A stretch of 64,000 nucleotides of DNA. Origin: Stentor roeselii. Taxonomy: Eukaryota > Ciliophora > Heterotrichea > Heterotrichida > Stentoridae. This document shows, piece by piece, positions 1 through 9,456 of this stretch (its first letter is position 1; every line of letters starts with the position of its first letter). The position numbers and the translations under genes were made by a program. Where the stretch lies: NCBI GenBank assembly GCA_006503475.1, contig RSEH01000003.1:186001-250000 (forward strand). The letters run 5' to 3'. The notes beneath the pieces are model-generated. The model was not told the DNA's origin, did no database searches, and saw only the letters and a list, made by a program, of their open reading frames with translations.

Positions 1-1695
1 GCTGCGGTTACTGAATTTTATGATCGAGCTGCTACTGAAAAAGTACTCGGGTCTGAAGATGAGGCTAAAAAGAAACTTGAGGAAGAAGAAGCTAAAAAGA
101 AAGCGGAGGAGGAAAAAAAGAAAGGGAAAGGAAAAGATAAGGAAAAGGATGGAAAAAAAGGAAAAAAGGGGAAAAAAGGGAAAAAATCGAAAAAGGATAA
201 AGGCGGGAAAGATGATGGAACTAAGTGGATAGGAACTACGCAGGCAGTGCAAAAGGTTCAAGAGGGTATCGGCAACTATAAAGACGTCTGGGAAGCCAGA
301 GACGAAGCAGCTAACCCAGCTCAAAGATACGACGAAGAACTAGCAAAAACCACAGTTCGCCCAATGATCCAAGAAGTAGTCCGCCAAGCAGTCGACAAGT
401 TAATGGAAGCGGAGCTCCAAAACATCCGCATTTACCTAATCGGAGGAGGTGGTGGTAAAAAGGGTAAAAAAGGCAAAAAGGGCAAAAAAGGCAAAAAAGG
501 TAAAAAAGGTAAAAAAGGCAAAAAAGGCAAAGACAAAGAAATTCCTCCCGAAGGTCCATTCGATGCACTTTTAGGAAACCCAGCTCTCGACTTTCTAGGA
601 AAAACAAAAGGTGGTCCAAACGAAAAAGCTGTAGGAAACCGTGCACCTGAGGACATGCTTGCAGAGTTAGTCGCGAAAGGAATCTGCCGAAAGTTAGTCC
701 CATGCAAGCTTCAAGATTTCAAAGGGACCTTCAACTACCTGGGCTCTTTAATCCAGCACCCTTTGCCTCTGAGTGAAAGAGAGCCGGACCCTTCATATCA
801 GCAAGTCCGTCAGTTGATATCGGAATACTCCATCCTTCCAATGGGTTCCCCGAATCTTCGTCAAAACGGCCCAGTGACCACTTCTTCAATACTGCTCTTC
901 GGGCCTCCTGGCGTCGGCAAGACGATGTTGGCAAGAGCAATTGCTAGTCATATTAACGCGATTTTTATTGATATCTCGCCTTATACTGCAGAAGTTTCGC
1001 CTTATAATGGTGAGACTAAAGGACTTAATAAAATGCTTTATATTGCTTTTAGGACTGCTAAAGAATACCCACCTGCTGTCATTTATATTGATGAAGTTGA
1101 AAAGTACTTCGCTGGTGGAAAAGGAAAGAAGAAGAAAAAGAAGAAGGGAAAAAGTCAGTTTGCCAAATTGAAAAAAGATCTTGTTGGACATAAAAAGTTT
1201 ATTAAACCTGAACATAGAGTACTTATTATTGGAACTACTAGTCAACCTTGGGAAGCTTCGAAAGCTGACTTGAAGTCTTTTTTCAATAAACATATTTATA
1301 TTCCTTATCCGAATTATTCTACTAGGAAGGAACTCTGGGAATTCTTCCTTTCGCAACATGGTGAAGAGGTTTTTAATCCGAAGTTCAGTATTAATACGCT
1401 TTCTCAACTGTCTGACGGGTACACCACTGGAAGCTTAAAAACCGCAGTAACTAAAGTGATGACAGAGCAGCGTAAAGCAAACTTAAAGTGGCGTCCTCTA
1501 ACAATCTCCGAGTTCATCTCTCCACTATCTCGCACTCAATACGTTGACTTCGAGAAGAACAAAGAGTTCCGAGAATGGAACTACGAACTTCTAGGTCTAA
1601 AAGCCGCTGCCGATAAGTTGAAAAAAGCAGAAGAAGAAGCCAAAGACCCAGGAAAAGACGGTAAAAAAGGTGGAGGAAAGAAGAAGAAGAAATAG
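1..1695 (+). CDS. DRC11: DRC11/IQCA1-like AAA ATPase (5' end outside window)
   Basis: Frame 1 is open from the first base to a TAG at 1693-1695, so this is the C-terminal 564 residues of a longer protein. It has a Walker A motif GPPGVGKT (about 895-925), a Walker B-like YIDEVEK (about 1084-1105) and several very Lys/Gly-rich linkers (KKGKKG repeats near 455-530 and again near 1120-1150). An AAA core with Lys-rich linkers is typical of the IQ and AAA domain protein IQCA1, subunit 11 of the nexin-dynein regulatory complex of motile cilia. The IQ part would lie upstream. The ATPase role is from the family; the Walker motifs look intact. Only 7 bp separate its stop from the next ATG. Confidence 0.85.
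   Translation, partial: AAVTEFYDRAATEKVLGSEDEAKKKLEEEEAKKKAEEEKKKGKGKDKEKDGKKGKKGKKGKKSKKDKGGKDDGTKWIGTTQAVQKVQEGIGNYKDVWEARDEAANPAQRYDEELAKTTVRPMIQEVVRQAVDKLMEAELQNIRIYLIGGGGGKKGKKGKKGKKGKKGKKGKKGKKGKDKEIPPEGPFDALLGNPALDFLGKTKGGPNEKAVGNRAPEDMLAELVAKGICRKLVPCKLQDFKGTFNYLGSLIQHPLPLSEREPDPSYQQVRQLISEYSILPMGSPNLRQNGPVTTSSILLFGPPGVGKTMLARAIASHINAIFIDISPYTAEVSPYNGETKGLNKMLYIAFRTAKEYPPAVIYIDEVEKYFAGGKGKKKKKKKGKSQFAKLKKDLVGHKKFIKPEHRVLIIGTTSQPWEASKADLKSFFNKHIYIPYPNYSTRKELWEFFLSQHGEEVFNPKFSINTLSQLSDGYTTGSLKTAVTKVMTEQRKANLKWRPLTISEFISPLSRTQYVDFEKNKEFREWNYELLGLKAAADKLKKAEEEAKDPGKDGKKGGGKKKKK
453..535 (+). repeat. GGTAAAAAA-type tandem repeat coding a Lys/Gly linker
   Basis: About nine near-identical 9-nt units (GGTAAAAAG, GGCAAAAAG and variants) encode GKK repeats inside the DRC11-like gene. 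Third-position variation (GGT/GGC, AAA/AAG) shows the protein repeat is older than the latest DNA slippage. Confidence 0.85.
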
Positions 1696-1702
1696 TTAAA
1701 AT

Positions 1703-2575
1703 ATGAAACCTTTTATGGTAGCAGCAGGTGTTTTCACCAGTGCCTCATCATTAGTAAACGTTTTAAAAGACCGGCTTATCTACTCCCCGAACTACCCTGA
1801 TGGCAACGCGCGGTTTTTATATAAAAATCCTTTCGGCTATCGCAGTCCTGCTGATCGCGGCATCGACTTTGACGACGTTTTTATCAACACTGAAGACGGA
1901 GTCTTGATCCATGCCTGGTTGTTGAAACAGAAAAAGACCCCAGCTCCTACTTTAGTCTTTTTTCATGGAAATGCTGGAAACATGGGAATGCGGATGGATA
2001 ATTTGCAGGACTTTTATGAAGAACTTCAAGTCAATGTTTTTATTGTTTCTTATCGTGGATATGGGAAAAGTCAAGGGTACCCTTTTGAAGAAGGACTTCA
2101 ACTTGATGCAAAAGCTTCTCTTGACTGGGTGTTTCAGTCACCGTTAGTCGACCCTAGGCAAGTTTTTATTTTTGGCAGAAGTTTAGGAGGAGCAGTTGCG
2201 ATTTACGTGGCGAATACATTGCAGTCTAAACATTCCATCAAAGGACTTATCATTGAAAACACCTTTACAAGTATCAACGATGTAGTCAACAGCTTCGCCC
2301 CTTCCTTTTCTTTTTTCTCTAAACTTCTACTGCGAAAACAGTGGCCGAGCTTAGAACGAATCCAGTCGATTTCATGTCCTCTGCTTTTTATCTCCGGAGA
2401 AAAAGACCTGCTCATTCCGCCAGGCCAGATGAAAACCCTCAGCGAGAACTGCTTCAATGCGAAATTCGTCGAGTTCAAGTCAGTTCCAAATGCAGGCCAC
2501 AACGATACCTACCAAGCAGCAGGAAAGGACTACCTTGAATGGATGCGAACTTTCATCATTAAAGCTATTAACTAA
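1703..2575 (+). CDS. alpha/beta hydrolase, ABHD13/Bem46-like
   Basis: This 290-residue serine hydrolase starts at ATG 1703. HGNAGN (residues 88-93) forms the oxyanion-hole region. GRSLGG holds the nucleophile Ser160, D235 (in GEKDLL) is the acid and H266 (in AGHNDT) the base, so the triad is complete. A hydrophobic N-terminus (residues 3-20) could be a membrane anchor, as in ABHD13. The motif order and length match the Bem46/ABHD13 group, whose substrate is not well defined; members act as membrane-associated esterases or depalmitoylases. Its TAA stop overlaps the TAG stop of the convergent gene on the other strand (2572-2575). Confidence 0.85.
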   Translation: MKPFMVAAGVFTSASSLVNVLKDRLIYSPNYPDGNARFLYKNPFGYRSPADRGIDFDDVFINTEDGVLIHAWLLKQKKTPAPTLVFFHGNAGNMGMRMDNLQDFYEELQVNVFIVSYRGYGKSQGYPFEEGLQLDAKASLDWVFQSPLVDPRQVFIFGRSLGGAVAIYVANTLQSKHSIKGLIIENTFTSINDVVNSFAPSFSFFSKLLLRKQWPSLERIQSISCPLLFISGEKDLLIPPGQMKTLSENCFNAKFVEFKSVPNAGHNDTYQAAGKDYLEWMRTFIIKAIN

Positions 2576-3336
2576 TCACTCTTTTTCTTTCCTCTGAAAA
2601 AAGTAGGCAACAGGCTAAGTGCGCCTAAACCTGCAAGACAAAGAATGTTTTCTATTGTTAATCCGAAGTCTTTCATTGAGTTTATTGCTATTCCTGTGTT
2701 TATGTGGATCAAATTGTGAGGCATCAGGCCGAGTAATGCGGAATAAGTGAAGGTTGATAGTGGAATACCGATTATTGGACTTGATATTGATGATAACCAC
2801 TTTGGGATAAAGGGAGTCACTCGGAGTGAAAGAAGGTAAAAGAATAGGTTTGATTTGTTTGATTCTACTCGACGGTGCATTGAGAGGATCTGTGATGGGA
2901 ATAAACGAATCGCGATTCCTTTACCGATGGTCTCGAAGATCATGAAACAGAACATCGAACCTAGGGTTGAGCAGATTGTTACTAGCAGGAAGGATCTTGA
3001 TAAACCGAACATTGCACCGGATAATATGTTTAGAAATGGAGGACCTGGGATGCTGAAGGATTGCAGAAGGATGTAGAGATAGGATATTGAAAAAATCACG
3101 TACCAGAAGTTTTTTTCGGCATATTTCTGAACTACCATTGACTGTTGATAAAGCATTTGAGGACTAGCAGGAATCCTGTAAATCAGTTTTTGTTCAGCAA
3201 CTGTTAACTGTGGTGCGAACTGATAAATTGTTAAAAATCCAGCAATTCCAATTAAAAGTAATACTCCAAGAACAACCTTATTCCGTGAGAGATGCTCTTT
3301 TGTCTCATCTTTGATTTTTTCAATATCCAGTTCCAT
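2572..3336 (-). CDS. TMEM41/VTT-domain membrane protein
   Basis: This 254-residue polytopic protein has about six hydrophobic segments. The VTT (DedA/SNARE-associated) signature is visible as FSIPGPPFLNILSGAMFG, then a Gly/Ser-rich segment and LRVTPFIPKWL, as in TMEM41A/B. Family members work as phospholipid scramblases in the ER and act in lipid transport and autophagosome formation; that role is inferred by family here. It starts at ATG 3336 directly after TATAA (TATAAATG) and shares a 6-bp spacer with the divergent gene at 3343. The TAG stop overlaps the stop of the ABHD13-like gene. Confidence 0.8.
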   Translation of the reverse strand: MELDIEKIKDETKEHLSRNKVVLGVLLLIGIAGFLTIYQFAPQLTVAEQKLIYRIPASPQMLYQQSMVVQKYAEKNFWYVIFSISYLYILLQSFSIPGPPFLNILSGAMFGLSRSFLLVTICSTLGSMFCFMIFETIGKGIAIRLFPSQILSMHRRVESNKSNLFFYLLSLRVTPFIPKWLSSISSPIIGIPLSTFTYSALLGLMPHNLIHINTGIAINSMKDFGLTIENILCLAGLGALSLLPTFFRGKKKSD

Positions 3337-3342
3337 TTATAC
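3337..3342. promoter_or_regulatory. 6-bp bidirectional start spacer with TATA-like core
   Basis: CATTTATACATG places two divergent start codons 6 bp apart. The minus gene reads TATAAATG and the plus gene reads TATACATG. No other sequence lies between the two coding regions. Confidence 0.6.
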
Positions 3343-3771
3343 ATGATAAAAACTAAACCCAAAACATCAGAGGTTCGTATAAGCCAAATCATCAGCCAAA
3401 GACCAGTTTCAATATCACCAGTGTTAAACATTCGCAAGAAACTAATGAAGCACTACATCCCTAAAACCGAACTAAAAAAAACCAAATCCAAATCCAAAAA
3501 TTTCCAAGGAAAGACCCCAAAAACCTCCTCATTTATTCTAGAAAGTCTTCCAAAAAGTAACAACAGTCTCTGCTCTTCACCTCATAAAGTCAACTTAAAT
3601 CTTGACAACGCATTAAAGTTCGACGGTGCTCGAGTAACACACGGTAAAAGGTTCAAACCTCATTTGACTTATTACAAAACTTCCTATAAACCAGGAGAAA
3701 CTCAAAATCTGAGCATAAGTCCCGAAGAAAAGTTTAAACTTCTAGTGAAAGGTTCTCATTTATGGAATTAA
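3343..3771 (+). CDS. small basic disordered protein, unknown family
   Basis: This 142-residue protein is rich in Lys and Ser, with no membrane segment and no recognised domain. The frame is open further upstream, but the ATG at 3343 is preferred because it sits after the TATA-like motif and just outside the divergent TMEM41-like gene. It ends in TAA at 3769-3771. The composition (KTKSKSK, SPEEKFK) resembles ciliary or cytoskeletal accessory proteins of ciliates, but no function can be claimed. Confidence 0.65.
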   Translation: MIKTKPKTSEVRISQIISQRPVSISPVLNIRKKLMKHYIPKTELKKTKSKSKNFQGKTPKTSSFILESLPKSNNSLCSSPHKVNLNLDNALKFDGARVTHGKRFKPHLTYYKTSYKPGETQNLSISPEEKFKLLVKGSHLWN

Positions 3772-3854
3772 TTCTTGAAAATAGTTAAAATTATACCTTT
3801 AATAAATTTTCTCTGAAAAAATTCAATAATCTCTAAATTTTTCTACCATTAAAA

Positions 3855-6800
3855 TTATATCTGCTGAACATAAGCTCTTAAAAGGACTTCAAACGGTTGC
3901 TGGTCAGTCATGCCAGGAGGAACCCACCCTCCAGTGATTTTTCCTTCAACCAAAACTTCAATCCACTGTCCGATTCCTCTCAAGACTTCGAGTTCATTCA
4001 AAAGTGGGTCAACAGGAAGGGGATTGAATGTAAAAGTGACTTTTTGCTCAGCCCCAGGGGCCAAGTTGCCTTTCGCCACATCACAAACAAAAAGATTATT
4101 TTCAACTTTTGGCATGTTTATCTCGAAAGCTCCTGCTTTGTCACTTTTCGAGTCATTCAACTTGCAGTTCCCAAAAACGATTTTTCTTTGCTTGGTCTGC
4201 TCGACTTGTTCTTGACTGAGACCTGGAACGTTTTTAATGAAAACTAATTCAAACCTGGTTGGCTTGTCTGAAGTCTTCGCTAAAAAACTTAGAGGACCTT
4301 CTGATTCTTCTTCCATTTCAGAAGGACTCGGCCATTTGAATGCCTTGTCGTATCTCACGTAGACTGACCTTTTCCAGCAGTTTCCTGCTACGAACATTTC
4401 TTTTGGGTCGATTTGATTAGGTACGTCGATTAAGACGTGCTCGAAGTATCGCTCTGAATAATGGTCTGGATTAAACCTGATTTTTACTTGCAAGTCTTTT
4501 CCTGGCTCGATTTTAGCTTCTTGAGGAATATAAGTAAAATTAACCAATCCATTAAAATTCTGAACACCTTTCGCCCTTTTTTTCAAAGAATACTCAAACG
4601 GAAAAGTGACTAAATTCTTCAACATGACAGTTTTCTCAATAGTATCTCCAACAACAGTATTTCCCATATTGACCAAGCCATCTTCAGGTTCAAGTTTAAG
4701 CTGAGGCCTGACACCACGTCCCTTAAGAGCGACAGAAACTTTCGAAGTAGCAGTCTTAAGAGTAAGTTTTTCTTCAAACAACTGCTGACTAAGAGGCTCG
4801 AATTCAACAACAATGACCCTAGACTGCCCAGGTTCAACAACCCTCATAGCATTCAACACAGCGAATCCTCCATAAGGACTAAGCGGCTCTTTCATTAAAC
4901 TAGCAGAGCTAAAATCATTATTTTTCACCACAAATTCAATGATTTTTCTGCAAGCAACGGCAACTTCTCCAAAGTCTAAAAAATCAGGCTCAGCAATAAG
5001 ATGCTTGTGAGTGACACAAGTGCGAATTTCAATAAAAATCTTCTTCACCTTCTCCTCGTTGCTCAGTGAACGGAAGTAAACAGGGACAAGCCACTTGTAA
5101 TGTTGAGACCGTTCAAGAGTCTCTTGTTCAAAATCCTGACATTCACCTCCTAAAGCTCCAAGATTTTCGCCAGGTTCTCTAAATTCCGCTGAATATTTCA
5201 CAATAATTCTTGAAGTCACTCCAGGTGAAAGCCTTGGAATCACGACAGGAGTGATTCCAAGACCTGAGACTTTAAACCCTGGAGGAGAAATTTCCATTGA
5301 ATAAGGAACTTTTTTAGAAACATTCGTAACACTCAATGAAAATTCAGAAATTTCATTGATCGGGGTGACAGGGAACTCAACTTTGTAACATGAAAAAATG
5401 ATCGGAGAAGTTTGAAGTTTAGCTGAAAAAGGAACTTTTATCTCTCTTCCACAGAGGTCTCCTGATTTAAACCTGATGTACAAATCGTTCACATCTTTAG
5501 TGAGTTCAGTTCCAGGCTTCACCGGAGCAGGTCGATAAACGGCTCGCAAGTCAAGACTTTCCCCAGGGAGCAAGACTCCGAAGCCCTCAGCGGGCAAGAT
5601 GGAGACAGTAGGAGGAAGCCTGACGAAAGCGAATTCTTGAGGCAGTTGACATCTGCTTCTTAGTTTAAACCCAGCACTGACAGCTGTCTGCACCCAGACC
5701 TCTCCAAAGTCAATAAGTGGCGGGTCGACTTCGATCATGTCGTCTGAGACTTCTGCTCTGATCTCAAAGTTAACAGGCATGACCTGGTTGGCCCCTGTTA
5801 CTTTTATAGGCACACGAAAAACACCTTGTGACTCGACAAAGTCTCGCAACTTGATGAAAACGTCGGGGTTTGGCTTGAATTTCACCCAAATCTCGAATTC
5901 TGACTTGGCTTGAATAAATCCGAGAGTCGGGTTGAACTCAAGGTGGTCTTTCGCGTCTTTTGGAAATGTCAGCTGCACTTTCATTGGAAGAAGGCTTCGG
6001 TTACGTAGTAATATTCTTTCACGGTATGTGTGGTTTAAGATGCAGACCTGGAAATCGTATAAATCACGCTCTACACATATTGGGACATCTATGCAATGAC
6101 CTGTTACTTTTAACATTAGTCGAGGAATGTCTGAATTTGAGTAAAGTATCTGAAGGGTCTCTGTGAACTCACCGATCTGGCTTGGAGAAAATTTGAAATT
6201 TAGGGTCTGGCTTGAGTAGCTTCCTATTGTTGATGCTCTAGGGAAGTCAAGCATCGCAAAAAAACTATCATCAGGTAGCCCAGGGGAATCATCAGCAGCA
6301 ACCGATAAAGACTCATCAACCGCTGACTTATCAGTTTTAACAGGAATAGGATTCCCATCACTATCAAGTATTTTAAAGTCACTTCCAAGAGCACCATCAT
6401 TTTTAATAGTAAGAGTTTTTTTCCCATGTTCTCCAAGTATGACTTCCTTGAAGTTGACTTCTTGTGTATCATAACTGATGACACTTTTTTTCGTATAGCA
6501 CTCAAGTGGTATTTGAATCTCACCCGTTTCACTTAAAATAGGAAAAACGGTGACAATGTCCTTATTAACCTTTGGGTTGAACGTGATTGTCACAGGACAA
6601 GTCAATCCAGCCGACATGCGCCCAGGAGGAGTGAAAGTAACTGCAAAGAAGTCCTTGATTTCCAGCTCCAATGGCAGTAATTTGAAAGAATTAAAGGTAA
6701 AGCTCACATTTGTCAGAACCACCGTGATTGAATAGCTGCTTCCCACGTCAAAGTCTTTAAACACGATCTTATCCGGCTTGGGGATGAAGGCCGAGCCTTG

Positions 6801-6953
6801 GAAAGTCTTTCCCCAGCATTTCTGGTCTTTCGTTATGTTTTCCTTGTGCTTTGTCCGAGCTCGAAGCATCATGTTTTGCTCGTATTTCGTCAGAGGACGG
6901 AGAGTTATCGCTTTTTTAGTTTCTTCTTCAAGCGGCTCTTCTGGGTCTTCCAT
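3855..6953 (-). CDS. CFAP74: CFAP74-like axonemal protein with ASH/MSP-type beta domains
   Basis: This 1032-residue protein is a string of immunoglobulin-like ASH/MSP modules. Recurrent marks are IDFGEV, VDFGE-type strands followed by LxNxS and P-rich turns, for example PPLIDFGEVWVQT, PDFLDFGEVAVAC and LVNMGNTVVGDT. The N-terminal part (SAFIPKPDKIVFKDF, then MSAGLTCPVTITF) resembles CFAP74, a C1a/central-pair projection protein of motile cilia. It lacks the long N-terminal coiled coil of animal CFAP74, so another ASH-repeat ciliary protein (CFAP65, CFAP47, DLEC1 class) remains possible. One uninterrupted exon; stop TAA. Confidence 0.62.
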   Translation of the reverse strand: MEDPEEPLEEETKKAITLRPLTKYEQNMMLRARTKHKENITKDQKCWGKTFQGSAFIPKPDKIVFKDFDVGSSYSITVVLTNVSFTFNSFKLLPLELEIKDFFAVTFTPPGRMSAGLTCPVTITFNPKVNKDIVTVFPILSETGEIQIPLECYTKKSVISYDTQEVNFKEVILGEHGKKTLTIKNDGALGSDFKILDSDGNPIPVKTDKSAVDESLSVAADDSPGLPDDSFFAMLDFPRASTIGSYSSQTLNFKFSPSQIGEFTETLQILYSNSDIPRLMLKVTGHCIDVPICVERDLYDFQVCILNHTYRERILLRNRSLLPMKVQLTFPKDAKDHLEFNPTLGFIQAKSEFEIWVKFKPNPDVFIKLRDFVESQGVFRVPIKVTGANQVMPVNFEIRAEVSDDMIEVDPPLIDFGEVWVQTAVSAGFKLRSRCQLPQEFAFVRLPPTVSILPAEGFGVLLPGESLDLRAVYRPAPVKPGTELTKDVNDLYIRFKSGDLCGREIKVPFSAKLQTSPIIFSCYKVEFPVTPINEISEFSLSVTNVSKKVPYSMEISPPGFKVSGLGITPVVIPRLSPGVTSRIIVKYSAEFREPGENLGALGGECQDFEQETLERSQHYKWLVPVYFRSLSNEEKVKKIFIEIRTCVTHKHLIAEPDFLDFGEVAVACRKIIEFVVKNNDFSSASLMKEPLSPYGGFAVLNAMRVVEPGQSRVIVVEFEPLSQQLFEEKLTLKTATSKVSVALKGRGVRPQLKLEPEDGLVNMGNTVVGDTIEKTVMLKNLVTFPFEYSLKKRAKGVQNFNGLVNFTYIPQEAKIEPGKDLQVKIRFNPDHYSERYFEHVLIDVPNQIDPKEMFVAGNCWKRSVYVRYDKAFKWPSPSEMEEESEGPLSFLAKTSDKPTRFELVFIKNVPGLSQEQVEQTKQRKIVFGNCKLNDSKSDKAGAFEINMPKVENNLFVCDVAKGNLAPGAEQKVTFTFNPLPVDPLLNELEVLRGIGQWIEVLVEGKITGGWVPPGMTDQQPFEVLLRAYVQQI

Positions 6954-6981
6954 GTTTTTTATGATTTTGAATAGACTTTAA

Positions 6982-8259
6982 TTATTCGGTAAGAAATGAC
7001 ATGCAGTAGGATTGGAATGGATTCAGGGAAAGATAGTTGAAATCTAAGGAATTTACTGGATTTGATATTGATTCAGTGAATTCTTGAAAGGATAGCAAAG
7101 TTTTAAGTAAAACTTTCAAGTGGCTGTCGTTTAAACAACGAGCACCGAATTCATCTTGGATTTTTTTTAGGTGAAAATCGAACCTTTTATGATTTTTTAG
7201 AAAAAAATTGGAAATTGACGAGCATAGGGCTAGGTCCGAGTGATAATCTTGGAGGTTTTGCTTTAGGGTTTCGAAAATCATCAGCTCGATTTCTGCTGTT
7301 ACTGCAGAAAATGCGATTTCTTCATAGTCTTCGTAGTATTCGCTTTGGTTTAGATCTCCTTGCATGATGCTTTCTTGGTTTTCTTCTTTTTTTTGGAATT
7401 TTTTGGGGTCTTGATCTTCAGGGAGTAGAAAATCGTAAGTCTCTTCTAAGTCTTCGTTTTCTATTGAATCTTCGAGTTTTTCGAATTGGTCGGAAAAACA
7501 TGTCATTTGAAGAAGCTCTTCGCAGGTAGGGCGGTCGTTTGGATTTAGTGATAAGCATCGGAGAATAAGGTCTTTGTAGTGAGAGGAAAGTTTCAAGTCT
7601 CCCAGCTTGACTTCTTCTAAATGAGCCCTCATCAGATCAGGCAGAGTTGTGCAATTGTAAAGCGGCCGGCCTAAAAATAATTCGAATAAAGAAGATCCCA
7701 GGCTCCATATATCTGCTTTCAATGTATAATTGTCGTTCTTAAATATCTCTGGAGCCATGAACAGAGGGGAACCTAGTTGAGTGTCAGTTATGCCGAATTC
7801 TAACTTTTTTGAGAAACCGAAATCTGCTAGTTTTAAATCTGCTTGATCTTCGTCCTGTGATGAGAGGAGAAAATTAGCGAGTTTTAGGTCTCTATGCATG
7901 ATATTTTTTGAATGTAGGTAGTTGAGCCCCTCCAGCAGGCCTTTTACCCACCTTCTAATATTCCTTTTCTTCGGTGTATGTTTTTTCAAATAACTTTCCA
8001 AGTCACCTCCAGGGCACATTTCAATAAAAATAAAAACAGATTCCTCATTTTCAAAAGAAAAAAAGCATTTGACAATATTCCTATGAAATAAATCAGCCAT
8101 AGTCTCAATTTCCATCCTAACATACCTTAAAGTTTCCTGATCCAATACTTTTTTATCAAGTTTTTTAACAGCGAATTCCCTTCCTTTGTAGTCAGTCCCT
8201 TGAAAAACTCTTCCAAAGCTTCCTTTTCCGATGTTTTTCTTGATATTAAAAATTTCCAT
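6982..8259 (-). CDS. ULK/ATG1-type serine/threonine protein kinase
   Basis: This 425-residue protein has an N-terminal kinase domain (about 4-258): glycine loop GKGSFG (11-16), catalytic Lys in AVKK (32), HRDLK (122-126), DFG (146-148) and GSPLFMAPEI in the activation segment. The sequence GSPLFMAPE and the short lobe spacing are typical of the ULK/Atg1 group. All catalytic residues are present, so it should be active. The C-terminal 165 residues are acidic then helical, perhaps an MIT-like or EAT-like region, but that is not shown. Ciliates carry many ULK-like kinases, so a role in autophagy is not assured. It starts 21 bp from the divergent gene at 8281. Confidence 0.85.
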   Translation of the reverse strand: MEIFNIKKNIGKGSFGRVFQGTDYKGREFAVKKLDKKVLDQETLRYVRMEIETMADLFHRNIVKCFFSFENEESVFIFIEMCPGGDLESYLKKHTPKKRNIRRWVKGLLEGLNYLHSKNIMHRDLKLANFLLSSQDEDQADLKLADFGFSKKLEFGITDTQLGSPLFMAPEIFKNDNYTLKADIWSLGSSLFELFLGRPLYNCTTLPDLMRAHLEEVKLGDLKLSSHYKDLILRCLSLNPNDRPTCEELLQMTCFSDQFEKLEDSIENEDLEETYDFLLPEDQDPKKFQKKEENQESIMQGDLNQSEYYEDYEEIAFSAVTAEIELMIFETLKQNLQDYHSDLALCSSISNFFLKNHKRFDFHLKKIQDEFGARCLNDSHLKVLLKTLLSFQEFTESISNPVNSLDFNYLSLNPFQSYCMSFLTE

Positions 8260-8280
8260 TTACATCAGAACGTAAAATAA

Positions 8281-9361
8281 ATGGAACAACTAGATGACCT
8301 AGTTTCAAAAAGTAAAAACCACTCAGCCGACGTCTCAAAAGTCCTAATCGAGTACGTTTTCCACGCGATTGACAACATCATGCAAGTCCAGCTAGACAAG
8401 GCCCAAGAAATGTTAAGCCACTGCGAAGAAATCGTGATTTCCGCAACAAAACAATCAATATTACTCGACGCTGAAGTGCTAGGGTTGATTTCTCACACAA
8501 ACTCCTTACTTTCTTACTAGTACACATTACTCAGCAAGAACGACGTGAAAAATGCGGCGATTTACTTGTTCAAAGCAGTTCAAATGTTCAAACAACGATC
8601 ATTTCCATCAAAGCCTCTTCATCAAGTGCTTCAAAATCGAGTCCTATGCTCGATGCACCTTCAGCTATTCGGTCTTTACACAAGTGTCAACAACCACGAC
8701 CTGGCTCTTCTTCACATAAAAGAAGCTTTCAAGAAATCAGAAGAAATCCTTTCAAAGTGCATGTCAATCTGTTCGGACCACCTGCATCGACATAAAAACC
8801 TGTTCGCTTCAGTGACTGTTAATTAGCTGAAACACCCGCAGTACAGTCTTCAAGACTCTCCTCACTACAAACTTTTCCATTCTTTAGTCATGAAGGCCCT
8901 GCCAGTTCTTCACTTTGTTCAAGGGAAAAACATTGAGCCTCCAAAAATAGAAACTGATTGGATCCCTCCTGTGACTTTGAAAGATTTATGTAAAATGCAA
9001 CCTTTTGACTTTAATATTTTGTATAAGTCTCCTGAGTTACTTGAAGAGTTTCAGGAAGAGAGTTTGTTGTACAAGGTTAATATTCATACTTGCATTTTGT
9101 ATTTAATTGGAGAGACTTGTAAAAGGAATAAGGCTGGATTTCATAAATGGATTGAAGCTGCTTCGAGATGTGCTCGCATCTTGCCGAAGGAATGGTTTAT
9201 TTGTCAGGTACTGGGCAGGGTTGGCATGGGGAGTAGGATTAAGTGCAGAAGTGTTAGGAACGGAGACTCTGCATGTGTTCCTAGGAAATTTAGCTTTACA
9301 CCTGATAAGTATCAGAGGTTTCACTAATTTAATGATAAAAGATGACATTTATGAGATTTAA
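8281..9361 (+). CDS. helical-repeat (TPR-like) protein with three short introns, unknown family
   Basis: The gene reads as about 344 residues after removing introns at 8520-8534 and 8812-8826 (both 15 nt, GT..AG, A at position 10) and a tentative 16-nt intron at 9203-9218. The first two remove in-frame TAG codons without changing frame. The third restores the frame shift seen near 9205 but lacks the usual A before its AG, so a sequencing indel is an alternative. The protein is alpha-helical with TPR-like spacing (for example LFGLYTSVNNHDLALLHIKEA) and a hydrophobic C-terminal segment (WLAWGVGLSAEVL). No family is recognised. Confidence 0.65.
8520..8534 (+). other. 15-nt intron
   Basis: GTACACATTACTCAG has GT..AG ends and A at position 10. 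It begins at the G of an in-frame TAG; splicing joins TA to C, giving a Tyr codon and keeping the frame. Confidence 0.85.
8812..8826 (+). other. 15-nt intron
   Basis: GTGACTGTTAATTAG has A at position 10. Its last three bases are the in-frame TAG; removal joins GCTTCA to CTGAAA. Confidence 0.85.
9203..9218 (+). other. tentative 16-nt intron
   Basis: GTCAGGTACTGGGCAG restores the frame and makes the whole spliced gene divisible by three. It lacks A at the sixth base from its end, unlike every other intron here, so it is less certain. Confidence 0.4.
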
Positions 9362-9456
9362 TGGTGAGTGCTTATGATTAGAATGATGCAATTTTAAATA
9401 GGTAGAAATAATGTCATTTTCTTTTTTACAAAATCTTTAAAATTTTTCCTAATAAA

